In this document: positions 9,926-17,138 of the stretch, piece by piece
Layout: each line of letters begins with the position of its first letter
How positions within the stretch are numbered: the stretch's first letter is position 1
Source: Jimgerdemannia flammicorona
Lineage: Eukaryota; Mucoromycota; Endogonomycetes; Endogonales; Endogonaceae
DNA length: 21,532 nt
Direction: 5' to 3'
NCBI GenBank assembly: GCA_003990745.1
Contig: RBNI01001634.1
Span: 1-21,532, forward strand
Program-made: the position numbers and the translations under genes
Notes under the pieces: generated by a model
What the model was told of the DNA's origin: nothing
Databases searched by the model: none
What the model saw: only the letters and a program-made list of their open reading frames with translations

Positions 9926-10612
9926 AGTTGTAAGAGAGTTACTTATTAGAGTAACCATTATGTAGTTCTGGAAGGGTTTTCTGGAAGTTCTGGATATTCT
10001 GGAAGATCGTTTTCTTAAGGTCAAGATCAATTTCATATAGAGTACATCCTCTATGCTTATTGATTTCAAGATTGAGTTGATGACTCAACCAAAGTCCTTA
10101 TTTGGACTAGTTCTGGATGTTCAGGATTTCCATATTTCAGGAAGTTCAAGAAACTAAGACCAGCTTAGTTGAATCAGCATATTGCTGCAGATAATACCCA
10201 ATTAGGAAATTTCATAATAGGGTTCGGAGTGGGACCTAACAGGGAGCAGATTTACTTAAGAGTGGTTTGTGAGTTATTTAATAGGTTTATTCACTATTCA
10301 TGATATTACTATACTAGGTAGTTGTGTGAAGGGATATCTGGGGAAGTGTTCAGGAGTTATATTTGGATTGTTCAAGTCTGAGATTCTGAGGTCTGGGAGA
10401 GGGGGTATTTATACTAGTGAGGGGCTATCTAGATTATGCTAAATATGGATATAGCACTTAGTGCCTTACTGAGTCAGAATACAGTAATATAGTACAAGTG
10501 TGATCTGATATATCAAGAGATCATCTGACTGCTGAGTCAGTTTACAGTCATATCATATAAGGCTAATCTAACTATACTATGATTACTAAGCTATCTATAG
10601 ATTTAGATACTA

Positions 10613-11146
10613 TCTGGATAGTCTTTGATAATACTACCATTGATGATATTCTCTCTGATAAAGTAGTTATCTAAGAAGAGTTATTTGCAGATTTATTCTC
10701 TCTGTTTGCTAAGATAATAATATATTAGAACTTTGTCACCATCTCATAGGATAGTATCATCCATCTCATATGCTGGATATAGAGTTGGTGGGTGAAGGAG
10801 GGGTACATCATCTTTGCTTTCATCAGATTCACTGTCTGCATACCTTCTATAGGTAATGGCACTATGAGTTGCAGAGTTGTAGTATTCTGGCAGTTGTGCT
10901 TCATATCATTCATACTCTGGTGGTAGAGTTGTTAGTTCAATCTTGAGAGTTGTCTGGAGGTACAGATTATATTCTCCAGTCTCTTCATTATAGTTGAAGT
11001 AATTGGGGGTGAATGTGAGTTAGTACTTAAGCCAATAGTTATTGTTCCAATAAGTCTCATAGGTAGTTATGAACTGTTGTAAGTTCATTGGTAAGATTGG
11101 CAGAGTAATCAGTATAGGCATAGATTCTTGGCTTGAGGTCATATCA
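10613..11146 (-). pseudogene. Old LTR ORF, C-terminal part
   Basis: This is the old copy of the U3 ORF described at 11825-13056, cut by the nested insertion; its N-terminal part is at 18558-19200. The - strand reads MTSSQESMPILITLP...LPPEYE...AYEMDD...DYPDSI and ends at a TAA at 10613-10615, the same place as in the young copies. The PPEY motif and the acidic C-terminus are kept, while several Gln/Trp codons have become stops. The protein is of unknown function. Confidence 0.65.
11142..11146. repeat. Target-site duplication, left copy (TATCA)
   Basis: The old LTR reads GAGGTCA-TATCA up to the nested element and resumes with TGTCA at 18553-18557. The uninterrupted LTRs have GAGGTCA-TGTCA-G at this place, so a 5-bp TGTCA was duplicated and the left copy later changed G to A. 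Five base pairs is usual for Ty3/gypsy integrases. Confidence 0.8.
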
Positions 11147-11504
11147 TGTAAGAGGGTTGCTTTTTAGGGTAACTGTTACATAGTTCTGGAAGGGTTTTCT
11201 GGAAGTTCTGGATATTCTGGAAGACTGTTTTCTTATGATCATGATCAATCTCATATGGAGTACATCCTCTATGCTTATTGATTTCTAGATCGGGTTGACA
11301 TCTCAACCAAAGTCTGTTTTCGGACTAGTTCTGGATGTTCAGGATTTTCCGTATTTCAGGAAGTTCAAGAAACTAAGACCAGCTTAGTTGAATTGGTGTA
11401 TCGCTGCAGACAATACCCAATTAAGAAATTTCATGACGGGGTTAGGAGTGGGACCTAACAGGGAGCGGATTTACTTAAGAGTGGTTTGTGGGTTATTAAA
11501 TAGG

Positions 11505-11510
11505 TTTATT
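11505..11510 (-). terminator. Candidate polyadenylation signal AATAAA in 3' LTR
   Basis: AATAAA on the - strand lies about 120 bp downstream of the LTR TATA box, where the R region should end. The equivalent in the other young LTR is at 16819-16824. Position supports the call; hexamers alone are weak evidence in fungi. Confidence 0.4.
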
Positions 11511-11627
11511 TGCTATTCATGATATTGCTATACTAGGAGTATTTGTGTGAAGGGATATTGTGGGAAAGTGCTCAGGAGTTGTGTTCAGATTGTTCAGGTC
11601 TGAGATTCTGAGGTCTGGGGGAGGGGG

Positions 11628-11635
11628 TATTTATA
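11628..11635 (-). promoter_or_regulatory. LTR TATA box (3' LTR)
   Basis: TATAAATA on the - strand is followed by a C/T-rich stretch (CCCCCTCCCCCAG), a common core-promoter arrangement in fungi. It is conserved in the other LTRs at 16942-16949 and 10406-10413. In the 5' LTR it would drive the genomic RNA; here it could drive outward transcription into the old copy's LTR. Confidence 0.7.
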
Positions 11636-11691
11636 CTAGTGAGGGGCTATCTGGACTATGCTAGATATGGATGTAGCACTAAGTGCTTTGC

Positions 11692-11761
11692 TGAGTCAGA
11701 ATGCAGTCACATAGTACAAGTGTGATCTGACATGTCAAGAGATCATCTGACTGCTGAGTCA
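11692..11761. promoter_or_regulatory. TGAGTCA (bZIP/Gcn4-type) sites and TGACATGTCA palindrome upstream of TATA
   Basis: TGAGTCA occurs at 11692-11698 and 11755-11761, and a perfect 10-bp palindrome TGACATGTCA lies at 11728-11737, all 55-130 bp upstream of the TATA box. TGA(C/G)TCA is the core site of Gcn4/AP-1-type bZIP activators. In the right LTR the proximal TGAGTCA reads TGAGTCG (17005-17011), so it may be a CpG-decay product; the distal one is conserved (17069-17075). Binding is inferred. Confidence 0.4.
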
Positions 11762-11824
11762 GTTCACAGTCACGTTGTATAAGGCTAATCTAACTATACT
11801 ATGACTGCCAATCTATTTATAGGT

Positions 11825-13056
11825 TTACACGCTGTCTGGGTAGTCTTCGATGACATCACCATCAATGACATCATCTCTGATGAAGTAGTCGTCTAGGAAG
11901 AGTGGTTCGCGGATTACTTCTCCTTGTTGGCTGAGGTAATAATATATTGGGACTTCATCTCCATTCCACAGGATAGCATCGTCTGTCTCATATGCTGGGT
12001 AAGGTGTTGGTGGGTGAAGGAGGGGTACATTGTCTTCGCTTTCATCAGATTTGCTGTCTGTATACCTTCTATAGGTTACAGCACTATGAGTCGTGGGGTT
12101 GTAGTAAGCTGGTGGCTGTGGTTCATGTTGCTCATACTCAGGTGGTAGAGTTGTTGGTTCGATCTCGAGAGTTGTCTGGAGGTACAGGTTGTGTTCTCTG
12201 GTCTCTTCATTGTAGTTGAAGTAATCGAGGGTGAATGCAGATTGGTATTCGTGCCAGTGATCATTGTCCCAATAAGTCTCATATATAGTTATGAACTGTT
12301 GTAAGTTTATCAGCAAGGTTGGCAGTGTGATCAGGGTTGGTAGAGATCCTTGGCTTGAGGTCATGTCAGTGTCAGAGGGATCATTGTCTTCTGCTTCATC
12401 TTCATCGAAGTTGATTATATTGTAGACATCCTTCATGGCGTATCCAACTTGGGGCATTTGCAGGATGTGGTCATCGGGGTGCGGGAAGGTTCTGTTGGTA
12501 GTCTGAATGTACTCGAGATACTTGTGGTTGAGTTCTTGTATCATGTCATCGATTTGGCCATAGGCAGGGTAGCAACCATTTCACTGATAGTAACTCGGAG
12601 GCAGGAAATAAAGGTGCTGTACTCATAGAAGAGTTCTCGGTGTTTGCAGGTGATGAGCTTCTGGTGTTGAGACATCTGAATAATGTCTGTATTATGGTGG
12701 TGTTCGACCATGTCTTCCAGGAGGTGGCCGATCTGGTAGTAGCTTGAGATTTGTCTGATCCGGTGGGCCTCGTTAAGTATGTTCAGGGCATTCCATCGGG
12801 CTTCCATGAAGTAGAGGGGTGCAAGGCTATGGATATTCATGAGGGGCAGAGGGAGTGTGGCTCGGTTGACAATGGCATTCCAAATGTCAGCACAGATGCA
12901 GTTGTAGATCTCAGTGATCATGTTTGTATGTTTGGAAGTTGTGGTTGTTTTTTGTTTAGGTTCTCTGTTTTGACGCATCTCGGAGCTCAGTATATATGCA
13001 TTTGTTCTTGATTGGTAAGATTCCATTTGTGTGGACCATGTGTTCTGTAACTTCAT
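11825..13056 (-). pseudogene. U3-located ORF of unknown function (about 410 codons), one frameshift
   Basis: Inside the LTR on the - strand an ATG at 13056 opens 171 codons (stop at 12541). A second frame runs from 12544 to a TAA at 11825-11827, 239 codons. The other LTR copies have one extra base near 12560 (TCCTATGGCCAA/TCCTACAGCCAA against CCTATGGCCAA here) and read straight through, so this was one protein of about 410 residues. I do not recognise a fold. The N-terminal half is Gln/Thr/Asn-rich and then helical (IYNCI.ADIWNAIVNRA; SLAPLYF.EA.WN.LN.LNEAHRI). The C-terminal half is acidic, with INFDEDEAEDNDPSD and a final DDVIDGDVIEDYPDSV. Two PPxY motifs (PPEY and PPAY) could bind WW domains. 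There are no signal peptide, membrane or zinc motifs. It lies wholly upstream of the LTR TATA box, so it is not part of the genomic RNA's 5' leader and needs its own promoter, or expression from the 3' end of the genomic RNA. Confidence 0.7.
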
Positions 13057-13058
13057 AT

Positions 13059-13096
13059 TGACTCAGCTTTGTGCACTGTGACTTCTGTTTGACTCA
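13059..13096. promoter_or_regulatory. Two TGACTCA sites just upstream of the U3 ORF start
   Basis: TGACTCA occurs at 13059-13065 and 13090-13096, 3 and 34 bp before the ORF's ATG on the - strand. Both are conserved in the right LTR (18370-18376 and 18401-18407). They match bZIP/Gcn4-type sites and could regulate the U3 ORF or act as U3 enhancers; no TATA was seen between 13060 and 13241. Confidence 0.4.
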
Positions 13097-13142
13097 GCTT
13101 CATGATCATGCAGCTGATTTCCAGATTTGTTCGGAGGTCGTG

Positions 13143-13225
13143 TGTGATTTTGGTGGCTTGTTAAGAGGGTGACGTGTGATTTCTGTGGCTTGTTAAGAGG
13201 GTGATGTGTGATTTCTGTGGCTTGG
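13143..13225. repeat. 32-bp minisatellite in U3, about 2.6 units
   Basis: A 32-bp unit starting TGTGATTTCTGTGGCTTGTT starts at 13143, 13175 and 13207 (the last partial). The right LTR has it at 18454, 18486 and 18518. The old LTR has only 1.6 units (19309 and 19341). It lies next to the outer LTR edge. Confidence 0.85.
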
Positions 13226-13241
13226 AGGTTGTGTGCTTACA

Positions 13242-13255
13242 ACTCTCCCCTTCTT
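13242..13255 (-). other. Polypurine tract of nested gypsy element
   Basis: On the - strand AAGAAGGGGAGAGT ends directly at the 5' TG of the left LTR. This primes plus-strand DNA synthesis in LTR retrotransposons and fixes both the element's orientation and the LTR edge at 13241. Confidence 0.85.
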
Positions 13256-13610
13256 AGCTTTCAACATTCTCGTTGGGATCTTCTAATTTTGTTCTAGTGT
13301 TGTTACACCATTTGGGAGGTCAAAAGTCCAGTAAAGTCCATTTTTTTAGAAAGTGGCATGCTCATAGTACAGTTGCCTAATGCGTTGGATTCACACGTTA
13401 AAGGGTCATGTGTTCAATGCCATGCACTGGAAGTGATTCTGACATCATTCACTGCTGGAGAATTTCCTCTAAGGAATCTTCTTAAATGTCTATGCCTCAT
13501 TTCCCACCAGTGGTACAGGGAGAATAGGCTTGCTTTCAGTTTTGCTGTCTTTCCAAAGGGTCAGTATTTTTTTGTTCTGTCTTGCTGAGTTTCTTGATTA
13601 GGTTCATGAT
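13256..13610. other. Non-coding stretch between chromodomain and PPT
   Basis: About 350 bp with no frame continuing the integrase. It contains a tRNA-like segment at 13358-13430 on the + strand, T-runs at 13341-13347 and 13568-13574, and otherwise nothing I can assign. No second copy of this part of the element is in the window, so I cannot tell whether the tRNA-like piece belongs to the family or is an inserted SINE. Confidence 0.5.
13358..13430 (+). other. tRNA-like (Val-CAC-like) segment with Pol III A and B boxes, possible SINE head
   Basis: TAGTACAGTTGCCTAATGCG (from 13365) resembles the D-arm/A-box TAGCTCAGTTGG..AGAGC. GATTCACACG (13388-13397) would be an anticodon loop TTCACAC with anticodon CAC. 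TGTTCAATGCC (13411-13421) fits the B box GTTCRANNCC. The A and B boxes are about 46 bp apart, as in a tRNA without intron. The acceptor and T stems pair poorly, so it is not a working tRNA. It could be a decayed tRNA or the head of a tRNA-derived SINE whose body runs to about 13575. Confidence 0.45.
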
Positions 13611-15205
13611 AATTATAGTGTTTGGAAGGGTAATATATATTGTGTACTGATAGGTGCAGGAGTATTCGGAGTTCAGTTGTTTAAGGAATCATATTTCTGA
13701 ACTAAGTCGGTAGCATTCTGGAGATTGGTCTTGGGTTCCCATGTTGTATCATGGATCGGATAACCTTTCCATTTAATGAGATACTCAGGGTGGTTCTTGT
13801 GGCCACGTTTGTTGAGGATTTGTTCAACTTCGTATTCTTCTTGGTCATTAATAATGACAGGTGCAGGTGGTTTTGTAGTTCAGTTCAGGAATAGTTCATC
13901 ATCATTGTCATTATATCGCTTGAGATGTTGGACATTGAAGACTGAGTGAATCTTAATGGTGTCTCATAGTGCCAATTTGTAGGAGGTTGGAGAGACTTGT
14001 GAGATGACTTCAAATGGTCCAATGAACTTGCTGTTCAGTTTTGTAGATGGTCTGTGCTTGAGGTTGTCAACTCAGTATTCTCGGATGTCTAATAGAACTT
14101 TTTCTCCAATATCGAAAGTTTCTTCTCGGTGATGTTGGTTAACATACTGTGACTGATGTTCTTGAGCTCACGATAAATTCTCAATTGTGATCTGGCTTAG
14201 ATTACACATTCGGAGTAAGAATTATACAACAGCTTCGACTGTGGAGGGTTCTTCAGTGGTTCGGATGAGTGTTAGAGGAGTGTTTGGGTTTTGTCCAGTG
14301 TTGGCAAAGAATGGGGTCATTCCAAGAGAGGCTTGCTTGCTGTTATTATAGGCAAACTCGACTGCAGTGAGGTGTTCATGCCAATCATCTTGTCTGTAGG
14401 AGACATAGTTTCTTAGCATTTGTTCCAGAGTTCAGTTCATTCTTTCAGTTTGGCCATCAGTTTTGGGGTGAAAGGCTATAGATAGTGCAAGTTTCGTTCC
14501 AAGGTGTGCATGGAGGGCTTTCTAAAAATGGCTGGTGAATTTCAGGTCTCGGTCACTAACAATGATCTTAGGGAGACCATGATAGCGGAAGATGTTATCA
14601 AACAAGAGTATAGCTATGTCTGGTGCTGTTGCCATGGTGGTGGTTGGTACAAAGTGAGCTTGTTTACTGAGGTAGTCCACAAAGACAACAATTGCATCTT
14701 TCCCATTCTTGGTTCGGGGTAGTTGTACAATGAAGTCTATAGAGACTTGTTCCCAATTAGCAGATGGTACTGGGATCGGGTGGAGTAGGCCAGGTTTTGC
14801 TAGTGTTGAGGACTTGTTGTGTTGGCAGGCATCACAGGAAGTGATGTAGGTTTTGAGCTGATCTGCCATGTGGGGCCAATAGAAGTTTCGGGAGATAACT
14901 TCATAGCATTTATCAAATCCTAAGTGTCCAGCTGTAGGGGCATCATGACATTTGAATAGGATAGTCTTTCAGAGGTCTCGGTTGTTTGGGACATACAATC
15001 TGTCCTTGTAGTAGATAGCATTGTCCTTGAGTTGGTATTGATTGTACCAGGTATGCTTATCAGCATCATCACTGTCCAGGATTTCTCGGAGTGCTTGAGC
15101 TTCCTTATCATCAGCACATGCTGTAATAATTTGTTCCATGATGGAGTTTGTAACCAGGGTGAGAGTTTGGATAACTTCTTCGATGGGTGGTCTGGAGATT
15201 GTATC
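13610..15205 (-). pseudogene. Nested gypsy integrase with C-terminal chromodomain, broken
   Basis: On the - strand the order is as follows. The integrase zinc finger has HDAPTAGHLGFDKC (14907-14955) and SCDACQHN (14818-14841). The catalytic core has first Asp in VSIDFIVQL (about 14718-14745), second Asp in VSDRDLKFTS (about 14530-14560) and Glu in KTDGQTERMN (about 14432-14465). Then come FAYNNSKQASLGMTPF (14320-14370), a GPF-type KFIGPFEVI block (about 14000-14030), and a chromodomain at 13685-13865. All DDE residues are present, but TAG/TGA stops (for example after TSHF near 14521, after ERMN, and near 14220) break it. Integrase inserts the cDNA. The largest open pieces are 14522-14869 and 14222-14419. 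Upstream it begins with RPPIEEVIQTLTLV at the deletion joint at 15206. Confidence 0.93.
13685..13865 (-). other. Chromodomain at integrase C-terminus
   Basis: The - strand reads [11 protein letters not shown]...[19 protein letters not shown]...[11 protein letters not shown] without a stop. This is the full chromodomain pattern, with aromatic positions in YEVE and KWKGY and the TWEP motif. In chromoviruses it directs integration to chromatin carrying particular histone marks, usually heterochromatin. Its presence makes the family a chromovirus, and the nested insertion into an older silenced copy agrees with such targeting. Confidence 0.93.
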
Positions 15206-15206
15206 T

Positions 15207-16445
15207 GAAAGAATGTAACAACTCGGCAGACATAGGCTGTAGTAGTAGCAAAGAGTTGTTCCAAAGTGTGGTCTTGATTGTTTGTCAGAACGCAGTCAGC
15301 GACTCATTCATTAGTCCATTGATTGGCTTCGAAGTTGGTGTCAACTACACTAATGAAGCTTTGGACTTCCTGTGTAGTACCATTGAAGATAGATAGACTC
15401 AGATTTTTTGTAGATCGGGTCTGTTCAGCTAAGGTAGTAATGGTTGCTGCCATTATGGCTACCTGGGCTGTGAGGTCTATAATCTGTTGGTTTGCCATGT
15501 TGTTTACTGGAGATAGTTGAACTACTGGTAGTGGTGTTACTGGTACTACTTAAGGTACTGGTGCAGAGTGTGATGGGGTTCTTTGAGTCTGTGTAAGTTG
15601 CTGAAGTAATAGTTGTAGGTCTGGAGTAAGGGCTTGATAAATGGCTGTCTGTTGCTGTGTAGGTGTATTCTGTCCTGATGGAGGTATGTCTTCTTCGGTG
15701 GTGTATCCGGGATCGAATTCACTGAGATACTCCTCCTCTTCTTCAGTTTGGTCTCCATGTGTTTGGGTTTGCTCAGCGTCAAAGTAGACAGAATTAGTTG
15801 TATATCTGATTTCAGATGGACTTAATTGAAGGTAAAGTTCTGGTTTGGTATTGGTTTCAGATTCAGGTAGGGCTGTAGTAGGGCCTGCTTCAGATTCGGG
15901 ATCAGGTAGTTGATGAAGAGTTTCTCTTGCTTCTTCCTTAAGAATATGGCAGGTCTTGCTGTTCTGAAATTGGTAGTATAATGTGGTCTTGGTCCTGGTT
16001 CGGTGAAAGTCAGTAGAGTTGAGCCACTTGGCTACAGAGGCTTGGGCTTCGTGAGGTACTAAGGCTAGAAAGACTGCTGCTGGTTGTCCTAGGTTGCTCG
16101 GATTTGTGGAGCTGACAAAACTCTTATTGAGAAGAGTAAAGAAGGCTTCTATAAGACCTTCTTCATCTTGACTTGCTGGGTGTAGTGCAAGGAGTTCGGT
16201 AAATAGGTGTTCGCCTATTTGCTAATTTAATTGGAGTACTTCTTTCTTTGAATGAAGTTTGTCCCACTTGTTGCAGGTGTGGAGGTCAAATTGTCCTTGT
16301 ATGTCAGGTTCAATTCTCTCTAGATTGTCAGATGGTTCAGGATAAATTCCAGGTCAGAGGTTGGGCTTTATATCAACTTGTAGGAATTTGCAGAAGGGTT
16401 TGTAGCAGGGTGAGGAAGCGTCTTGAAGCAGAATTGGATTATAAA
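15207..16445 (-). pseudogene. Nested gypsy gag, N-terminal part and start of capsid, truncated by deletion
   Basis: On the - strand the frame reads from the PBS through WDKLHSKKEVLQLN, LFTELLALHPASQDEEGLIEAFFTLLNKSFVSS, AAVFLALVPHEAQASVAKWLNSTDFHRTRTKTTLYYQFQ, an acidic EEEEEYLSEFDPGY stretch, then MANQQIIDLTAQVAIMAATITTL and SLSIFNGTTQEVQSF (about 15370-15420). It corresponds to 8676-9913 of the old copy. It is nearly open, with stops near 16355, 16230 and 15550. At about 15206 it stops matching gag and joins integrase. The N-terminal ~400 residues are unlike a usual short gypsy Gag and have no function I can name. Confidence 0.85.
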
Positions 16446-16457
16446 CCACTGCTACCA
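16446..16457 (-). other. Primer-binding site of nested gypsy element
   Basis: On the - strand TGGTAGCAGTGG lies three bases (ATT) inside the 5' LTR end at 16461. It is complementary over nine bases to a tRNA ending CUGCUACCA, as in initiator methionine tRNAs. It confirms the LTR edge and the - strand orientation. Confidence 0.85.
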
Positions 16458-16941
16458 AATTGTAAGAGGGTTGCTTTTTAGGGTAACTGTTACATAGTTC
16501 TGGAAGGGTTTTTTGGAAGTTCTGGATATTCTGGAAGACCGTTTTCTTATGGTCATGATCAATCTCGTATGGAGTACGTCCTCTACGCTTATTGATTTCT
16601 AGATCAGGTTGACGTCTCAACCAAAGTCCTTTTTCGGACTAGTTCTGGATGTTCAGGATTTTCTGTATTTCAGGAAGTTCAAGAAACTAAGACCAGCTTA
16701 GTTGAATTGGTGTATCGCTGCAGACAATACCCAATTAGGAAATTTCGTGATGGGGTTAGGAGTGGGACCTAACAGGGAGTGGATTTACTTAAGAGTGGTT
16801 TGTGGGTTATTAAATAGATTTATTTGCTATTCATAATATTACTATACTAGGAGTATTTGTGTGAAGGGATATTGTGAGGAAGTGCTCAGAAGTTGTGTTC
16901 AGATTGTTCAGGTCTGAGATTCTGAGGTCTGGGGGAGGGGG

Positions 16942-16949
16942 TATTTATA
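16942..16949 (-). promoter_or_regulatory. LTR TATA box (5' LTR), genomic RNA promoter
   Basis: TATAAATA on the - strand is followed by CCCCCTCCCCCAG and lies about 480 bp before the PBS. It is conserved at the same place in all three LTRs. It implies U3 from 18552 to about 16920 and R/U5 from there to 16461. Confidence 0.7.
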
Positions 16950-17138
16950 CTAGTGAGGGGCTATCTGGACTATGCTAGATATGGATGTAGCACTAAGTAC
17001 TTTGCTGAGTCGGAATGCAGTCATATAGTACAAGTGTGATCTGACATGTCAAGAGATTATCTGACTGCTGAGTCAGTTCACAGTCACGTTGTACAAGGCT
17101 AATCTAACTATACTATGACTGCCAATCTATTTATAGGT

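Larger units (their letters stand above)
5682..11146 (-). mobile_element. Old Ty3/gypsy chromovirus copy, 3' half outside window
   Basis: Read on the - strand this element runs 5' LTR, PBS, gag, dUTPase, protease, RT, start of RNase H. It is cut at 5682 by the LINE A-tail, so integrase and the 3' LTR are not seen. The 5' LTR begins (gag side) at 9929 and is split by the younger copy at 11147-18552, resuming at 18553-19370. Sequence relationship to the younger copy is unmistakable in gag (8676-9928 against 15207-16460). CpG is almost absent and stops are frequent, so it is older than the nested copy. It belongs to the same family as the nested copy, whose chromodomain supplies the chromovirus label. 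Confidence 0.9.
9929..11146 (-). repeat. Old gypsy 5' LTR, gag-proximal part
   Basis: This aligns with 11147-12363 and 16461-17673 of the young LTRs. It begins (+ strand) TGTAAGAGAG and includes the TATA box (TATTTATA on + at 10406-10413), U5, and the C-terminal part of the LTR ORF (stop at 10613-10615). It is interrupted after GGTCA-TATCA by the nested element; its continuation starts at 18553. It has lost almost all CpG sites still present in the young LTRs. Confidence 0.85.
11147..13241 (-). repeat. 3' LTR of nested gypsy element (2095 bp)
   Basis: It begins (+ strand) TGTAAGAGGG and ends GTGTGCTTACA. It is collinear with 16461-18552, with differences mostly transitions, many at CpG. From the U3 side (13241) leftwards on the - strand it holds a 32-bp minisatellite, two TGACTCA sites, an ORF of about 410 codons, further TGAGTCA sites, a TATA box at 11628-11635, an AATAAA at 11505-11510 and U5. 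At about 2.1 kb it is long for a fungal gypsy LTR. Confidence 0.92.

Noticed and set aside
9929..12363. Tandem duplication of a 1.2-kb unit (9929-11146 and 11147-12363)
   Set aside because: The second unit is the start of the nested element's own LTR; the first is the old copy's LTR. The adjacency is due to insertion, not tandem duplication.
12364..13241. An 880-bp LTR (TGTCAG...CTTACA) repeated at 12364, 17674 and 18553, two of them directly abutting as a 2-LTR junction
   Set aside because: Those borders are created by the nested insertion. No PBS lies next to TGTCAG, while a TGGTAGCAG PBS lies next to TGTAAGAGGG at 16461 and 9929, giving a 2.1-kb LTR and a 5-bp target duplication that explain every joint.
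15546..15782. 78-codon minus-strand frame (Lys/His-rich)
   Set aside because: It is offset from the gag frame, which reads through this stretch with the EEEEEYLSEFDP sequence shared with the old copy.
16354..16620. An 88-codon independent gene across the LTR/PBS border
   Set aside because: It begins with TTG, not ATG, and its frame runs on into gag after one stop; treated instead as a possible U5 extension of gag.
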